A stretch of DNA of 12,737 nt from Bacillota bacterium (lineage in GTDB: Bacteria > Bacillota > Dethiobacteria > DTU022 > JAAZDR01): contig JAAZDR010000317.1 in the NCBI GenBank assembly GCA_012512705.1, forward strand, positions 1 to 12,737, written 5' to 3'. The position numbers and the translations under genes were made by a program. Below, in pieces: positions 1-6,263 of this stretch (position 1 is its first letter; each line of letters starts with the position of its first letter). Under the pieces are notes generated by a model, which was not told the DNA's origin, ran no database searches, and saw nothing but the letters and a program-made list of their open reading frames with translations.

Positions 1-132
1 ATGGTTTTCTTCGCTGGTATAATGAGGAGCGGATCAAAATATCTTTAGACGCTATGAGCCCGATAGAATATCGACGAAGTCTTGGCCTAGCCGCGTAGTC
101 AAGTCCAAAAAAACGTCCGCACCCCCGTTACA
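1..132 (+). mobile_element. right end of an IS3-family insertion sequence (partial)
   Basis: The left edge of the window carries the end of a transposase gene followed by a probable terminal inverted repeat at about 103-132. Read on the other strand, that repeat starts with TG, contains a GGGGG run and ends in TTTTGGAC, the general layout of IS3/IS150-type ends. The element probably ends at the CA at 131-132. The left end and target duplication lie outside the window, so it cannot be said whether the element is intact. It is downstream of, and points toward, the aminotransferase gene. Confidence 0.6.
3..98 (+). CDS. IS3-family transposase (OrfB), C-terminal fragment cut by window edge
   Basis: Frame 3 from the first base reads 31 codons to a TAG at 96-98. 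The peptide contains WYNEERIKISLDAMSPIEYR, which matches the extreme C-terminus of the DDE integrase-type transposase of the IS3/IS150 group: a W/Y-YN-x-x-R-I block, then a small-residue/SP-x-E/Q-YR block. The catalytic DDE residues lie upstream, outside the window. No stop interrupts the visible part, so the gene may be intact. The match is short but specific. Confidence 0.7.
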   Translation, partial: GFLRWYNEERIKISLDAMSPIEYRRSLGLAA

Positions 133-315
133 TCCAATGCGACATTCGTCCTGGGATTGAACAATCCGAGAAGAATACTCAATCTGTCAGTGAGCTTGAA
201 CCTACGCCAGAGATAGGCTCATCATAATATGATACACGATTCTGCACCGGGCTGCCCTGCCGATACCCCATCCGAGGGCCCATTCATGGCCAACCATTAG
301 AGCCAGGCGCTCGTC

Positions 316-335
316 AAAGCACGCGCTTTTTCTTT
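316..335 (+). terminator. weak possible terminator hairpin on plus strand
   Basis: AAAGC (316-320) and GCTTT (325-329) can pair around the loop ACGC, followed by TTCTTT on the plus strand. The stem is only five pairs with two G-C pairs, so this is weak. It would stop transcription leaving the IS element toward the convergent aminotransferase gene. On the minus strand there is no T tract after the stem. Confidence 0.25.
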
Positions 336-375
336 AGGACCCCTGGCGCTTACGCTAATCCTGACATTCCCTCTC

Positions 376-427
376 GCGTATTTCGGTAGATTCGATCACC
401 GAATACGCTTGAACCGCATTCTACGCC
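376..427. repeat. palindromic repeat, copy 1 (3' side of aminotransferase)
   Basis: GCGTATTTCGGT (376-387) pairs with ACCGAATACGC (398-408) with one bulged T, and the inner bases GAT/ATC (389-391, 395-397) extend the stem to a three-base loop. A 20-base tail at 408-427 follows. The 33-base palindrome matches the second copy at 2065-2097 in 27 of 33 positions, and the tail matches 2147-2166 in 17 of 20. It lies just after the aminotransferase stop codon, so the folded RNA could also protect or end that transcript, although no T tract follows. Confidence 0.75.
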
Positions 428-431
428 TCTG

Positions 432-1496
432 TCACGCCTTAAGAATTGTGTCCCTGAGCGCTTCTGCGAGGACTACATTGTCACGTGTTGAGATGGCTCC
501 TAGATGCCCAACTCTAAACACGCGATGCCGTAATTCCCCACCATTCGGAGCCACAAAAATACCATGCTGATCTTTCAGCAGCCTGACAATCTGGTAAGCG
601 TCACGACTAATCGGCATCAAGGTTGTCATTGCGTTTGACGGGGACTGCGAGGGCATGGTCAGAGGTAAGTCGGCTACTCGTTGTCGAAAGTCGTCCGCGA
701 GTGCGGCCACTTCCCCAATGACGTTAGGTAGTCCCTTGGCCTCAATCATCTTGAGTCTTCGATTAAGTTGGATCATAACACTTACGGCCGGTGTATACGG
801 AGTTTGTCCTCTGGTGCCATCACGCAAATAATCCTTGAAGTTGAAGTACAAGCTTCGCACGGGATTACAGCTGATTCGCTCCTGAGCATTGCGATCAACG
901 ATGACATACGACATTCCTGGCGGTAGCGCTAAAGCCTTTTGCGAACTCAGAATCGTCACACTTACGCCATAGTCCTTCATATCGAACGGATCCGCCAAAA
1001 AAGAGCTGATGGCGTCTGCCACTAGAAACAGGCGATTTGCCTTGCAGAACTCTCTGATCACTCTCATGTTGTACAGAACGCCTGTCGATGTTTCGTGAAC
1101 GTTCACTAACAGAGATGTGAAGCCTTTGTCAGTATACGGCTCCAGGTGTTCTTCCGTGAGGCGTTCAAAGAAGCCCAACCTGAGTTCCGTTGACGGTATC
1201 CCGTATATGTCGCAGATCTTCTTAAACCTCATCCCAAAACTTCCTCCGTTTACGACCAAAACCCGGTCCTTGGAGGTAAGTGTGTTTAGAACAACTGCTT
1301 CCATTGCCCCGGTTCCGGAGCTTGTCAAGAAAATCACTCTGGATGAATCTGGAGCTCCTACGAGCTTCTTAAGTAACCGCTCATTCTCCAACACAAGATA
1401 AGAAAACTCAGGTGTCCTGAAATACGGTATCTGCTCACTACCAATCGCCAGGACATCTTGATGCATCATAACTGGTCCAACACCAAAATTCAGCAC
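432..1496 (-). CDS. class-V PLP-dependent aminotransferase (alanine-glyoxylate / 2-aminoethylphosphonate transaminase type)
   Basis: The predicted 354-residue protein is a fold-type I aminotransferase of class V, which moves an amino group between an amino acid and an oxo compound using pyridoxal phosphate. Visible marks are the N-terminal NFGVGPVMM substrate-loop segment, the cofactor-phosphate segment TSSGTGAMEA (58-67), HETSTGV (134-140), the cofactor aspartate in VADAISS (D161), the Schiff-base lysine in LSSQKALALPPG (K187), TPYTPAVS (232-239), and an arginine in FRVGH (R328) placed like the carboxylate-binding arginine. Length is normal for the family. The start is GTG with GGGGAGG at 1504-1510, seven bases upstream. 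The gene stands apart from the flagellin operon by about 945 bp and is flanked by related palindromic repeats. Substrate is uncertain: relatives include alanine/serine-glyoxylate and 2-aminoethylphosphonate-pyruvate transaminases, and no phosphonate-forming PEP mutase is present in the window. Confidence 0.9.
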   Translation of the reverse strand: MLNFGVGPVMMHQDVLAIGSEQIPYFRTPEFSYLVLENERLLKKLVGAPDSSRVIFLTSSGTGAMEAVVLNTLTSKDRVLVVNGGSFGMRFKKICDIYGIPSTELRLGFFERLTEEHLEPYTDKGFTSLLVNVHETSTGVLYNMRVIREFCKANRLFLVADAISSFLADPFDMKDYGVSVTILSSQKALALPPGMSYVIVDRNAQERISCNPVRSLYFNFKDYLRDGTRGQTPYTPAVSVMIQLNRRLKMIEAKGLPNVIGEVAALADDFRQRVADLPLTMPSQSPSNAMTTLMPISRDAYQIVRLLKDQHGIFVAPNGGELRHRVFRVGHLGAISTRDNVVLAEALRDTILKA

Positions 1497-1503
1497 GTAG
1501 CAT

Positions 1504-1510
1504 CCTCCCC
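1504..1510 (-). promoter_or_regulatory. ribosome binding site for the aminotransferase, fixing a GTG start
   Basis: The minus strand reads GGGGAGG, seven bases before the GTG at 1496-1494. This supports the GTG start, which also gives the family-typical N-terminus running straight into NFGVGP. Confidence 0.75.
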
Positions 1511-2390
1511 TAATAGACGCCTCTTGTCGCTAAAACCCTAAGTGCCTAAGCTTTCGGCTCTGGCCAGACAATGCTCCTTGCGCTCTTGTTACGCGTTGAG
1601 CAAACGATCCTAGCCTGATCATTCCTACAATGACAGGGGTGGTTCCATCCCAGGAAGCGCGAACACATTACGACCGCAACAATGCTATCCTACGCATCAA
1701 AACACGAGCAAAACGTCCACAGCAACGAATGTGGGTGCTGTTTCCGACATCCTGACCGAATCGTCCCAAAAGGAGAGTTCACATAGCGTTCTCTGTCGGG
1801 TACCGGACGCGTGTACTAAATGACCACAAGGACAGCCGCCTAATCCTTGCGCAACGGGCTGGAAAGAGGGTGGTCATCTGTGTCCTGTTCCCAGGTTCGA
1901 GTCGAATTTGGCAAGTGTCGAGAGGATCCTGCCCACACTCTACTCGTACGGAATGATTGCTAGATCAGACCAGAGAGGCAGACGCTGTTTCACGCAAGGA
2001 TGCAGTAGAATTCCGGGATTAACGAGTCAAGAGCCTCTCGACGCACAGTCTAAGTAGTATGCCCGCGTATTTCGGTTGATCCGATCGCGCGATACGCTTC
2101 AAGCCGATCGCGTAATACGTTTGAAGGGGCCGTATTAGGTGATCGACTTGAACCGTATTCTACGGTATGCCTAGTACTAAGGGGCCCATACGCGACGCGA
2201 GTATCTTAGTTGCTGATTCCCGAAACCCTGTCCCAAGCCAACATATACTCACAGAAGAACGGTTAGACTAGATAATTGGGCAAAGCCATAAACCTGCTTC
2301 CTAAGCAGCGGCACCACGGCGCCCCATTGACACGTTGTGCTAGCGGTCGGAACTACTCCGTGGATACCGCTATACACATTCGAGTCGATG
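1511..2390. other. long gene-poor gap between the operon and the aminotransferase
   Basis: No protein with recognisable family features was found on either strand; the frames are broken by frequent stops. A small open frame at 2249-2434 (minus, 61 codons) has no recognisable motif or ribosome site and is not called. The only clear structure is the palindromic repeat cluster at 2065-2166. A promoter for the aminotransferase must lie either here or far upstream, but no convincing -35/-10 pair stands out. The gap could be the scar of decayed genes, but nothing recognisable survives. Confidence 0.5.
2065..2166. repeat. palindromic repeat cluster, copy 2 (5' side of aminotransferase)
   Basis: The cluster begins with a 33-base palindrome (2065-2097) matching copy 1 in 27 of 33 positions and ends with a 20-base tail (2147-2166) matching copy 1 in 17 of 20. 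Between them lies an extra module. CCGATCGCGTAATACGTTTG (2104-2123) repeats the second arm, and TAATACG (2113-2119) pairs with CGTATTA (2131-2137). The tail forms its own perfect hairpin, ACCGTA (2152-2157) with TACGGT (2161-2166) around TTC. The arrangement resembles REP/BIME-type intergenic palindromes. Confidence 0.7.
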
Positions 2391-2410
2391 AAAATGGCGG
2401 CGAGACGCCA
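2391..2410 (-). terminator. probable operon terminator after the E2-like gene
   Basis: On the minus strand, TGGCG (2410-2406) pairs with CGCCA (2399-2395) around a six-base loop, and TTTT (2394-2391) follows at once. Two further G-T pairs can lengthen the stem. It begins about 31 bases after the TAA stop of the E2-like gene. The T tract is short, so read-through is possible. Confidence 0.5.
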
Positions 2411-2441
2411 CCACAACCTAAGAACGGGTGCCACAAAGTGT

Positions 2442-3491
2442 TTACACCGGCGCCCTCACAACCGCATTGTCCGGCACATTAGAGAACACGTTCGCCCCAT
2501 TTTGTATGACAACATTCCTCCCAATCCTGACATTTTTGAATATTGTACAACCTTGACCAATCAATGTGTTTTCGTTTATCACCACGCTTCCACCTAAAAT
2601 GGCACCTGAAGCTACGTGACAATGATCACTGATGATACAATCGTGCGACACTATAGCACCCGCATTGATAAAGCAGTTGCTTCCTATCAAGGCTTCCGAG
2701 CCGATTATCGCACCCGCCGCTATTATATTACCCTCACCCATTTGCACACTTGGCTCAATTATAGCCGAGTCATGCACAACATTCACAAAACTAAACCCGA
2801 GCTCTTTAAGTAGCAAATAGGGTTCTTTTCGCCCGTGCTTCTTTCCATCGAAAGCGACGGCGTTGATCACATGTTTGTACCCTTCATCTAAAATTGACTG
2901 CAACTCATCCCTGCTACTCCCCGCTATAACAGGAATTCCACTAACCTCCTGCAATGCAGGAAACCGCCGGTCGATGATGCCGCGAATTCTGTATTTTCCA
3001 CGTTTCTCCACCACATCTATTACTAGCTTGCATGCACCACCGCCACCGCAGATGAGTAAATCTCGCACTCTGGCTTCCGAAACCGAATACGGCTTAGTTA
3101 CAAGTCTCAAACCATCGCTTGCTCTGATTATTCTGTTCTTGGGAAGTAGTGACATGTCAATGTGATATTGCGCCATGAGCTCTCTAGCTTTCTTTGAGAG
3201 CCTGGCGTTCACACCTTCAGGTTCTTGAACATCATCAGTATTCTCGGCCATGTCAACACTTGTTTCAAACACAGTGGCAATGGCTTCGTCAACGCCCACG
3301 TCGGTATTCTCCTGAACCATTAAGCTGATATATCCGTCATACTCTGAGGTCAGCTCGGTGGTCATTTTACTGGTTTCGACTATCGCAACAGGCTCACCCG
3401 CAGTCACGAAGTCCCCGTCGTTCACTAACCACTTTGTTAAAGTAACATAGGAGCTGTTGCTATCAAGCCTGGGCACCTTTATCTCTTTCAA
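2442..3491 (-). CDS. chimeric E2-like protein: lipoyl domain + subunit-binding-like segment + NeuD/PglD-type acyltransferase
   Basis: The 349-residue protein joins parts not normally found together. Residues 1-78 form a lipoyl/biotinyl domain with the modified lysine in VETSKMTTE (K42); ET-x-K favours lipoyl over biotin (usually AMKM). Residues about 94-131 (NARLSKKARELMAQYHIDMS and following) resemble the peripheral-subunit-binding domain by which E2 proteins hold E1 or E3. Residues about 144-240 start with a Rossmann-like LLICGGGGACKLVIDVV, the nucleotide-sugar-binding part of NeuD/PglD proteins. Residues about 241-349 are hexapeptide repeats of a left-handed beta helix, with AIVSHDCIISDHCHVASGAI holding H283, which aligns with the PglD catalytic histidine. 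The usual chloramphenicol-acetyltransferase-like E2 core is absent. The start is TTG, overlapping the E1 TGA stop (TTGA), with AAGGGGG at 3500-3506, eight bases upstream. Inference: an acyl group made by the adjacent E1 rides on K42 and is passed to a sugar amine or hydroxyl. The domain assignments are firm; the reaction is not. Confidence 0.88.
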   Translation of the reverse strand: MKEIKVPRLDSNSSYVTLTKWLVNDGDFVTAGEPVAIVETSKMTTELTSEYDGYISLMVQENTDVGVDEAIATVFETSVDMAENTDDVQEPEGVNARLSKKARELMAQYHIDMSLLPKNRIIRASDGLRLVTKPYSVSEARVRDLLICGGGGACKLVIDVVEKRGKYRIRGIIDRRFPALQEVSGIPVIAGSSRDELQSILDEGYKHVINAVAFDGKKHGRKEPYLLLKELGFSFVNVVHDSAIIEPSVQMGEGNIIAAGAIIGSEALIGSNCFINAGAIVSHDCIISDHCHVASGAILGGSVVINENTLIGQGCTIFKNVRIGRNVVIQNGANVFSNVPDNAVVRAPV

Positions 3492-5437
3492 CGAAGAAGC
3501 CCCCTTATTCTGTTAACGATCTTGGAAGCGTTAGGCAGGACGTAACTCTCCAGTTCCACACCATTCGGAATTGGTTGATTCTCTGCAGCCACCCTAAAGA
3601 ACCCACTTCGAAACCCCTGCTCCGCGAGTCCCGCTATTATCTCCGCACCTACTCCGCCATGTACTGTTCCTTCCTCAACTACACCAATCCAGGAACATCC
3701 CCTATCAATCAGGTCAACCAAGTCGCCGATGGGTATCGGCGCGATCTGAGAGAGCACGATGACATCTACCTGGACCTCCTCTTCTAAGAGTAGGTGCATA
3801 GCAGCGTCCATGGCGTCTGGTACCATTCCTCCAAAGGTTACCAACGTCACATCGGGTTGGGATTCAGGATCCAATGTGAGTTTGATCGTGGGAAACGTGT
3901 CATTCCACCTATGACATGCAAAGAAGTCCCCAATGTTCCCGTTCGAACACGGAAGTAATCGCTGACCATACATCTTTTTGTTCTCAATAATAACTAACGG
4001 CCTACGAAGATCCGACAGTGCGTATCTATAGAGATTGAGAACGTTGTGAACAGGCGATAGAGCCATCACTTCAATCATAGGTATTCCGATCATGAGCTTT
4101 TCTAGCGATTGGCTATGAGTTGGACCATAGCCTCGTCCGGCACCCATAGGCGTTCTGATCACCAGAGGCACCTTCTTGTCGAAAAGCCAAACGTATTTAG
4201 CCGCATGGTTCAACAGCTGATCTAGTCCTAATGTTATAAAATCCCCGAACATGACTTCTACTATCGGCGTCTTGCCGTTCATCGCCAGCCCAACCCCACA
4301 GCCAACGATAGCGGCTTCGCTGATCGGCATGTTGATGACACGATCAGGATATCTCGAGCTTAGACCCTTAGTCACTTTGAAAGCTCCTCCGTAAGGGTCA
4401 CACAGATCCTCTCCAAGCAGCAAGGCGTTCGTGTTGCTCGCCAATGTTTCATCGATGGCTCTGTTGATCGCTTCTACACAACGGACAGATGTTCTGTTAT
4501 ACACATCCAGGTCTTTTGCACGAGAGTTGGACAGTCCAACCGTTTTCTTCTCGCTCGGTCTGCTGTTCAGCACTCGCGAAACGACTTCGTCTACGCGCGC
4601 CTTCACATCTGTTTCGATTTGCCGGCAGATGTCGTCACCTAACCTCGCACGTGCAATTGCAATCGGATCTCTTTCTCTATGGAGAGCAATCTCTTCCGGA
4701 GGTCTAACATCATCACCCTTACTGTGTGCGGCAAGTCGATAGGTATGAACAATCTGACAAAAAGGCCTCTTCGTTTGCCGGACATACTCTACCGCCTGTT
4801 CAAATGAGCGGGTTAGCACTTCTACATCGTTCGAAGATATCTCATTATGTTGGATGTTAAAAGCCTGAGCCCGTCCCCCGAAGCTGCCTGCTAGAGCATC
4901 AATTGTTCTGGTTGACATCGCGTATTGGTTGTTCTCTATGACAAAAAGGACCGGGAGTTCGAACAAACTTGCTATATTAAACGACTCATAGACTACGCCC
5001 TGACCGAGTGTCCCATCGCCCATGAACACAACTACTATGTGGTCAGTCCCCTTGGTCTTCTCTGACCAGGCCATACCTACTCCGTTTGGTACAGTCCCTC
5101 CCTGAACTCCGTTGGTGTAGAAGTTCCTGTAATGCAAATGCTGGCTACCACCGTTGCCGCGGCACATTCCGCATTCCTTTGTCAAGATTTCGCCTAATAA
5201 CAACTCTGGCGGGCCACCATAGGCCAAATAGTGACCATGGCAACGGTGATTGCTGAAAACGATATCATTCTCCTTAACATGTTCCATAAGTGCCACCGCT
5301 GTTGCCTCTTGGCCTATGTAGGTGTGCGTCGTGCCTGATACGAGGTTTTTGCTAAACAGGTCCAAGACTTTTTCTTCGAAATATCGTATAGTGAGCATGG
5401 AAGCGTACTGTCTTTCCAGCCTCGTCAAATCAACCAT
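3488..5437 (-). CDS. fused E1 alpha-beta thiamine-diphosphate 2-oxoacid dehydrogenase
   Basis: This 649-residue protein is an alpha and a beta subunit of the pyruvate/acetoin/branched-chain dehydrogenase type in one chain; such enzymes decarboxylate a 2-oxoacid and reductively acylate a lipoyl arm. The alpha part (about 1-300) has HRCHGHYLAYG (64-74), GNGGSQHLHY (94-103), the thiamine-diphosphate/Mg motif from GDG (140-142) to ENN (168-170), and the active-site loop YRLAAHSKGDD (233-243), closest to acetoin-type E1 alpha. A linker (about 300-315) leads to the beta part, with LGEDLCDPYGGAFKVTKGL (341-359), ISEAAIVGCGVG (372-383), the histidine of GRGYGPTHSQSLE (434-446) and EEGTVHGGVGAEI (588-600). 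All key residues look present. Its stop overlaps the start of the lipoyl-acyltransferase gene, indicating coupled translation and a likely complex. No E3 gene is visible, so a housekeeping E3 would be needed. The ATG at 5437 abuts GGAGG with no spacer; the TTG three codons in (5428-5426) has a nine-base spacer and may be the true start. Substrate is unknown. Confidence 0.92.
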   Translation of the reverse strand: MVDLTRLERQYASMLTIRYFEEKVLDLFSKNLVSGTTHTYIGQEATAVALMEHVKENDIVFSNHRCHGHYLAYGGPPELLLGEILTKECGMCRGNGGSQHLHYRNFYTNGVQGGTVPNGVGMAWSEKTKGTDHIVVVFMGDGTLGQGVVYESFNIASLFELPVLFVIENNQYAMSTRTIDALAGSFGGRAQAFNIQHNEISSNDVEVLTRSFEQAVEYVRQTKRPFCQIVHTYRLAAHSKGDDVRPPEEIALHRERDPIAIARARLGDDICRQIETDVKARVDEVVSRVLNSRPSEKKTVGLSNSRAKDLDVYNRTSVRCVEAINRAIDETLASNTNALLLGEDLCDPYGGAFKVTKGLSSRYPDRVINMPISEAAIVGCGVGLAMNGKTPIVEVMFGDFITLGLDQLLNHAAKYVWLFDKKVPLVIRTPMGAGRGYGPTHSQSLEKLMIGIPMIEVMALSPVHNVLNLYRYALSDLRRPLVIIENKKMYGQRLLPCSNGNIGDFFACHRWNDTFPTIKLTLDPESQPDVTLVTFGGMVPDAMDAAMHLLLEEEVQVDVIVLSQIAPIPIGDLVDLIDRGCSWIGVVEEGTVHGGVGAEIIAGLAEQGFRSGFFRVAAENQPIPNGVELESYVLPNASKIVNRIRGLLR

Positions 5438-5449
5438 CCTCCCTCAGTT

Positions 5450-5471
5450 GCCAGGACTGACTGGCCCTGGC
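5450..5471 (-). other. hairpin between nucleotidyltransferase and E1 genes
   Basis: GCCAGG (5450-5455) and CCTGGC (5466-5471) pair perfectly around a ten-base loop, ending seven bases before the GGAGG of the E1 gene. There is no T tract on the minus strand, so it is not a terminator. It could affect access to the E1 ribosome site or mark a processing point where expression of the two halves of the operon is set differently. Confidence 0.4.
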
Positions 5472-5505
5472 CACAAGCATAGAACCCACAAAACGCTCGA
5501 AGACA

Positions 5506-6258
5506 TCAGAAGTCTCCATCGAATCGAGTAATGGTATCGCGGGTAGCTGCCGACTCACGTTCTAGGTAAGTCAGTATTCTTTCATAGTCGTCGAAATAGT
5601 CGATCTCAGACCAAAAGAGCCCTCCAACATCTTTCGTAAGGATATCTCGTTCGTTGTTGTCAGCAAAAGAATACAAGACATTTTCCCACCACAATTCATG
5701 CTTCTGCTTCATGACTAACTCATCAAGTCGGGTTCTAAACCGCGGGAGGAACGTTCTGCTTATTTTGGCTATCCCAACATATTCACAATTACGTTCCTGC
5801 AAAGGAAGATCCGTACCATATTTCCGTATGGACCCGTTTCCGGTCAATGTAAAAAAGAAATCCCCTGTTATCGTCCTGCTCTTATCTATCGCCATAACCA
5901 CATCACGAGGATCTGCCAAGATCAGGTCTAGTATGTGCGGCGAGAAAAACACATCGCCATTCATTATCAACAAATCATCATCTAGTTCTTCCCGTGCAAA
6001 CCACAGACTTGCGATGCTGTTCGTGATATCAAAGAATGGGTTGCAGTACGTCTTGACCCCGAGACCAACTAGCGCCTCCTCAACCAACGCCCTCTTATAA
6101 CCCACACACACGATGGGCTTAATTCCTCTGCTGATGAGCAATTCCACAGTATGCCTGATCAACGGTTTGCCGCCTACAGGCAATGTACATTTAGGCACTT
6201 GCCTTATCATCCTAGAAATGCGAGTTCCGCGACCCGCTGCCAAGATAATGGCCTTCAA
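5506..6258 (-). CDS. LicC/PntC-like nucleotidyltransferase
   Basis: The 250-residue protein is a sugar-phosphate/choline-phosphate type nucleotidyltransferase that joins a phosphorylated or phosphonate small molecule to NMP from an NTP. Seen are the N-terminal loop MKAIILAAGRGTR, the lysine in VPKCTLPVGGKPLI (K23), the NPFFDITNSIASLWFAREEL segment typical of LicC/PntC rather than sugar enzymes, the metal aspartate in IMNGDVFF (D102), and GLFWSEIDYFDDYE near the C-terminus (213-226), as in the phosphocholine cytidylyltransferase family. The frame opens at a GTG (6267) overlapping the LicD stop, but that GTG touches AAAGGTGG (6268-6275). The TTG at 6258-6256 has a nine-base spacer and gives the family's standard N-terminus, so it is chosen. 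CTP and a choline-, aminoethylphosphonate- or amino-alcohol-phosphate substrate are likely, to be used by the LicD or CDP-glycerol-type transferases upstream. Exact substrate is unknown. Confidence 0.85.
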   Translation of the reverse strand: MKAIILAAGRGTRISRMIRQVPKCTLPVGGKPLIRHTVELLISRGIKPIVCVGYKRALVEEALVGLGVKTYCNPFFDITNSIASLWFAREELDDDLLIMNGDVFFSPHILDLILADPRDVVMAIDKSRTITGDFFFTLTGNGSIRKYGTDLPLQERNCEYVGIAKISRTFLPRFRTRLDELVMKQKHELWWENVLYSFADNNERDILTKDVGGLFWSEIDYFDDYERILTYLERESAATRDTITRFDGDF

Positions 6259-6263
6259 GCCGA

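Larger units (their letters stand above)
133..431. other. intergenic region between IS end and aminotransferase gene
   Basis: No gene was recognised on either strand. The stretch holds a small hairpin with a T tract at 316-335 and a strong palindromic repeat at 376-408, both listed separately. An outer inverted pair, GCCAGG at 302-307 and CCTGGC at 342-347, brackets the small hairpin. The remainder gives only short broken frames. Confidence 0.5.

Noticed and set aside
1545..1580. TTGTCT with a 17-base spacer before TAGGCA as a promoter for the aminotransferase
   Set aside because: The -10 match is too poor to separate from chance in this base composition.
1894..1903. GGTTCGAGTC resembling a tRNA T-loop
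   Set aside because: The flanking bases cannot form the 5-pair T stem, and no acceptor, D or anticodon arms are found upstream.
2065..2166. possible CRISPR array
   Set aside because: The repeated pieces are short, irregular and in both orientations, with no regular spacers and no cas gene in the window.
2249..2434. 61-codon minus-strand frame after the E2-like gene
   Set aside because: No ribosome site or family motif, it contains the probable terminator hairpin, and its composition looks random.
2442..3491. biotin carboxyl carrier function for the N-terminal domain
   Set aside because: The lysine context ETSKM differs from the usual AMKM of biotin carriers, no carboxylase gene is present, and the adjacent E1 fits a lipoyl arm.
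3488..5437. E1 fusion as a phosphonopyruvate decarboxylase replacing the usual enzyme of aminoethylphosphonate synthesis
   Set aside because: Known phosphonopyruvate decarboxylases belong to a different thiamine-diphosphate family, and the lipoyl partner argues for acyl transfer instead of simple aldehyde release; kept only as an assay suggestion.
5654..6100. 148-codon open frame on the plus strand
   Set aside because: Antisense to the well-supported nucleotidyltransferase; no recognisable motif.
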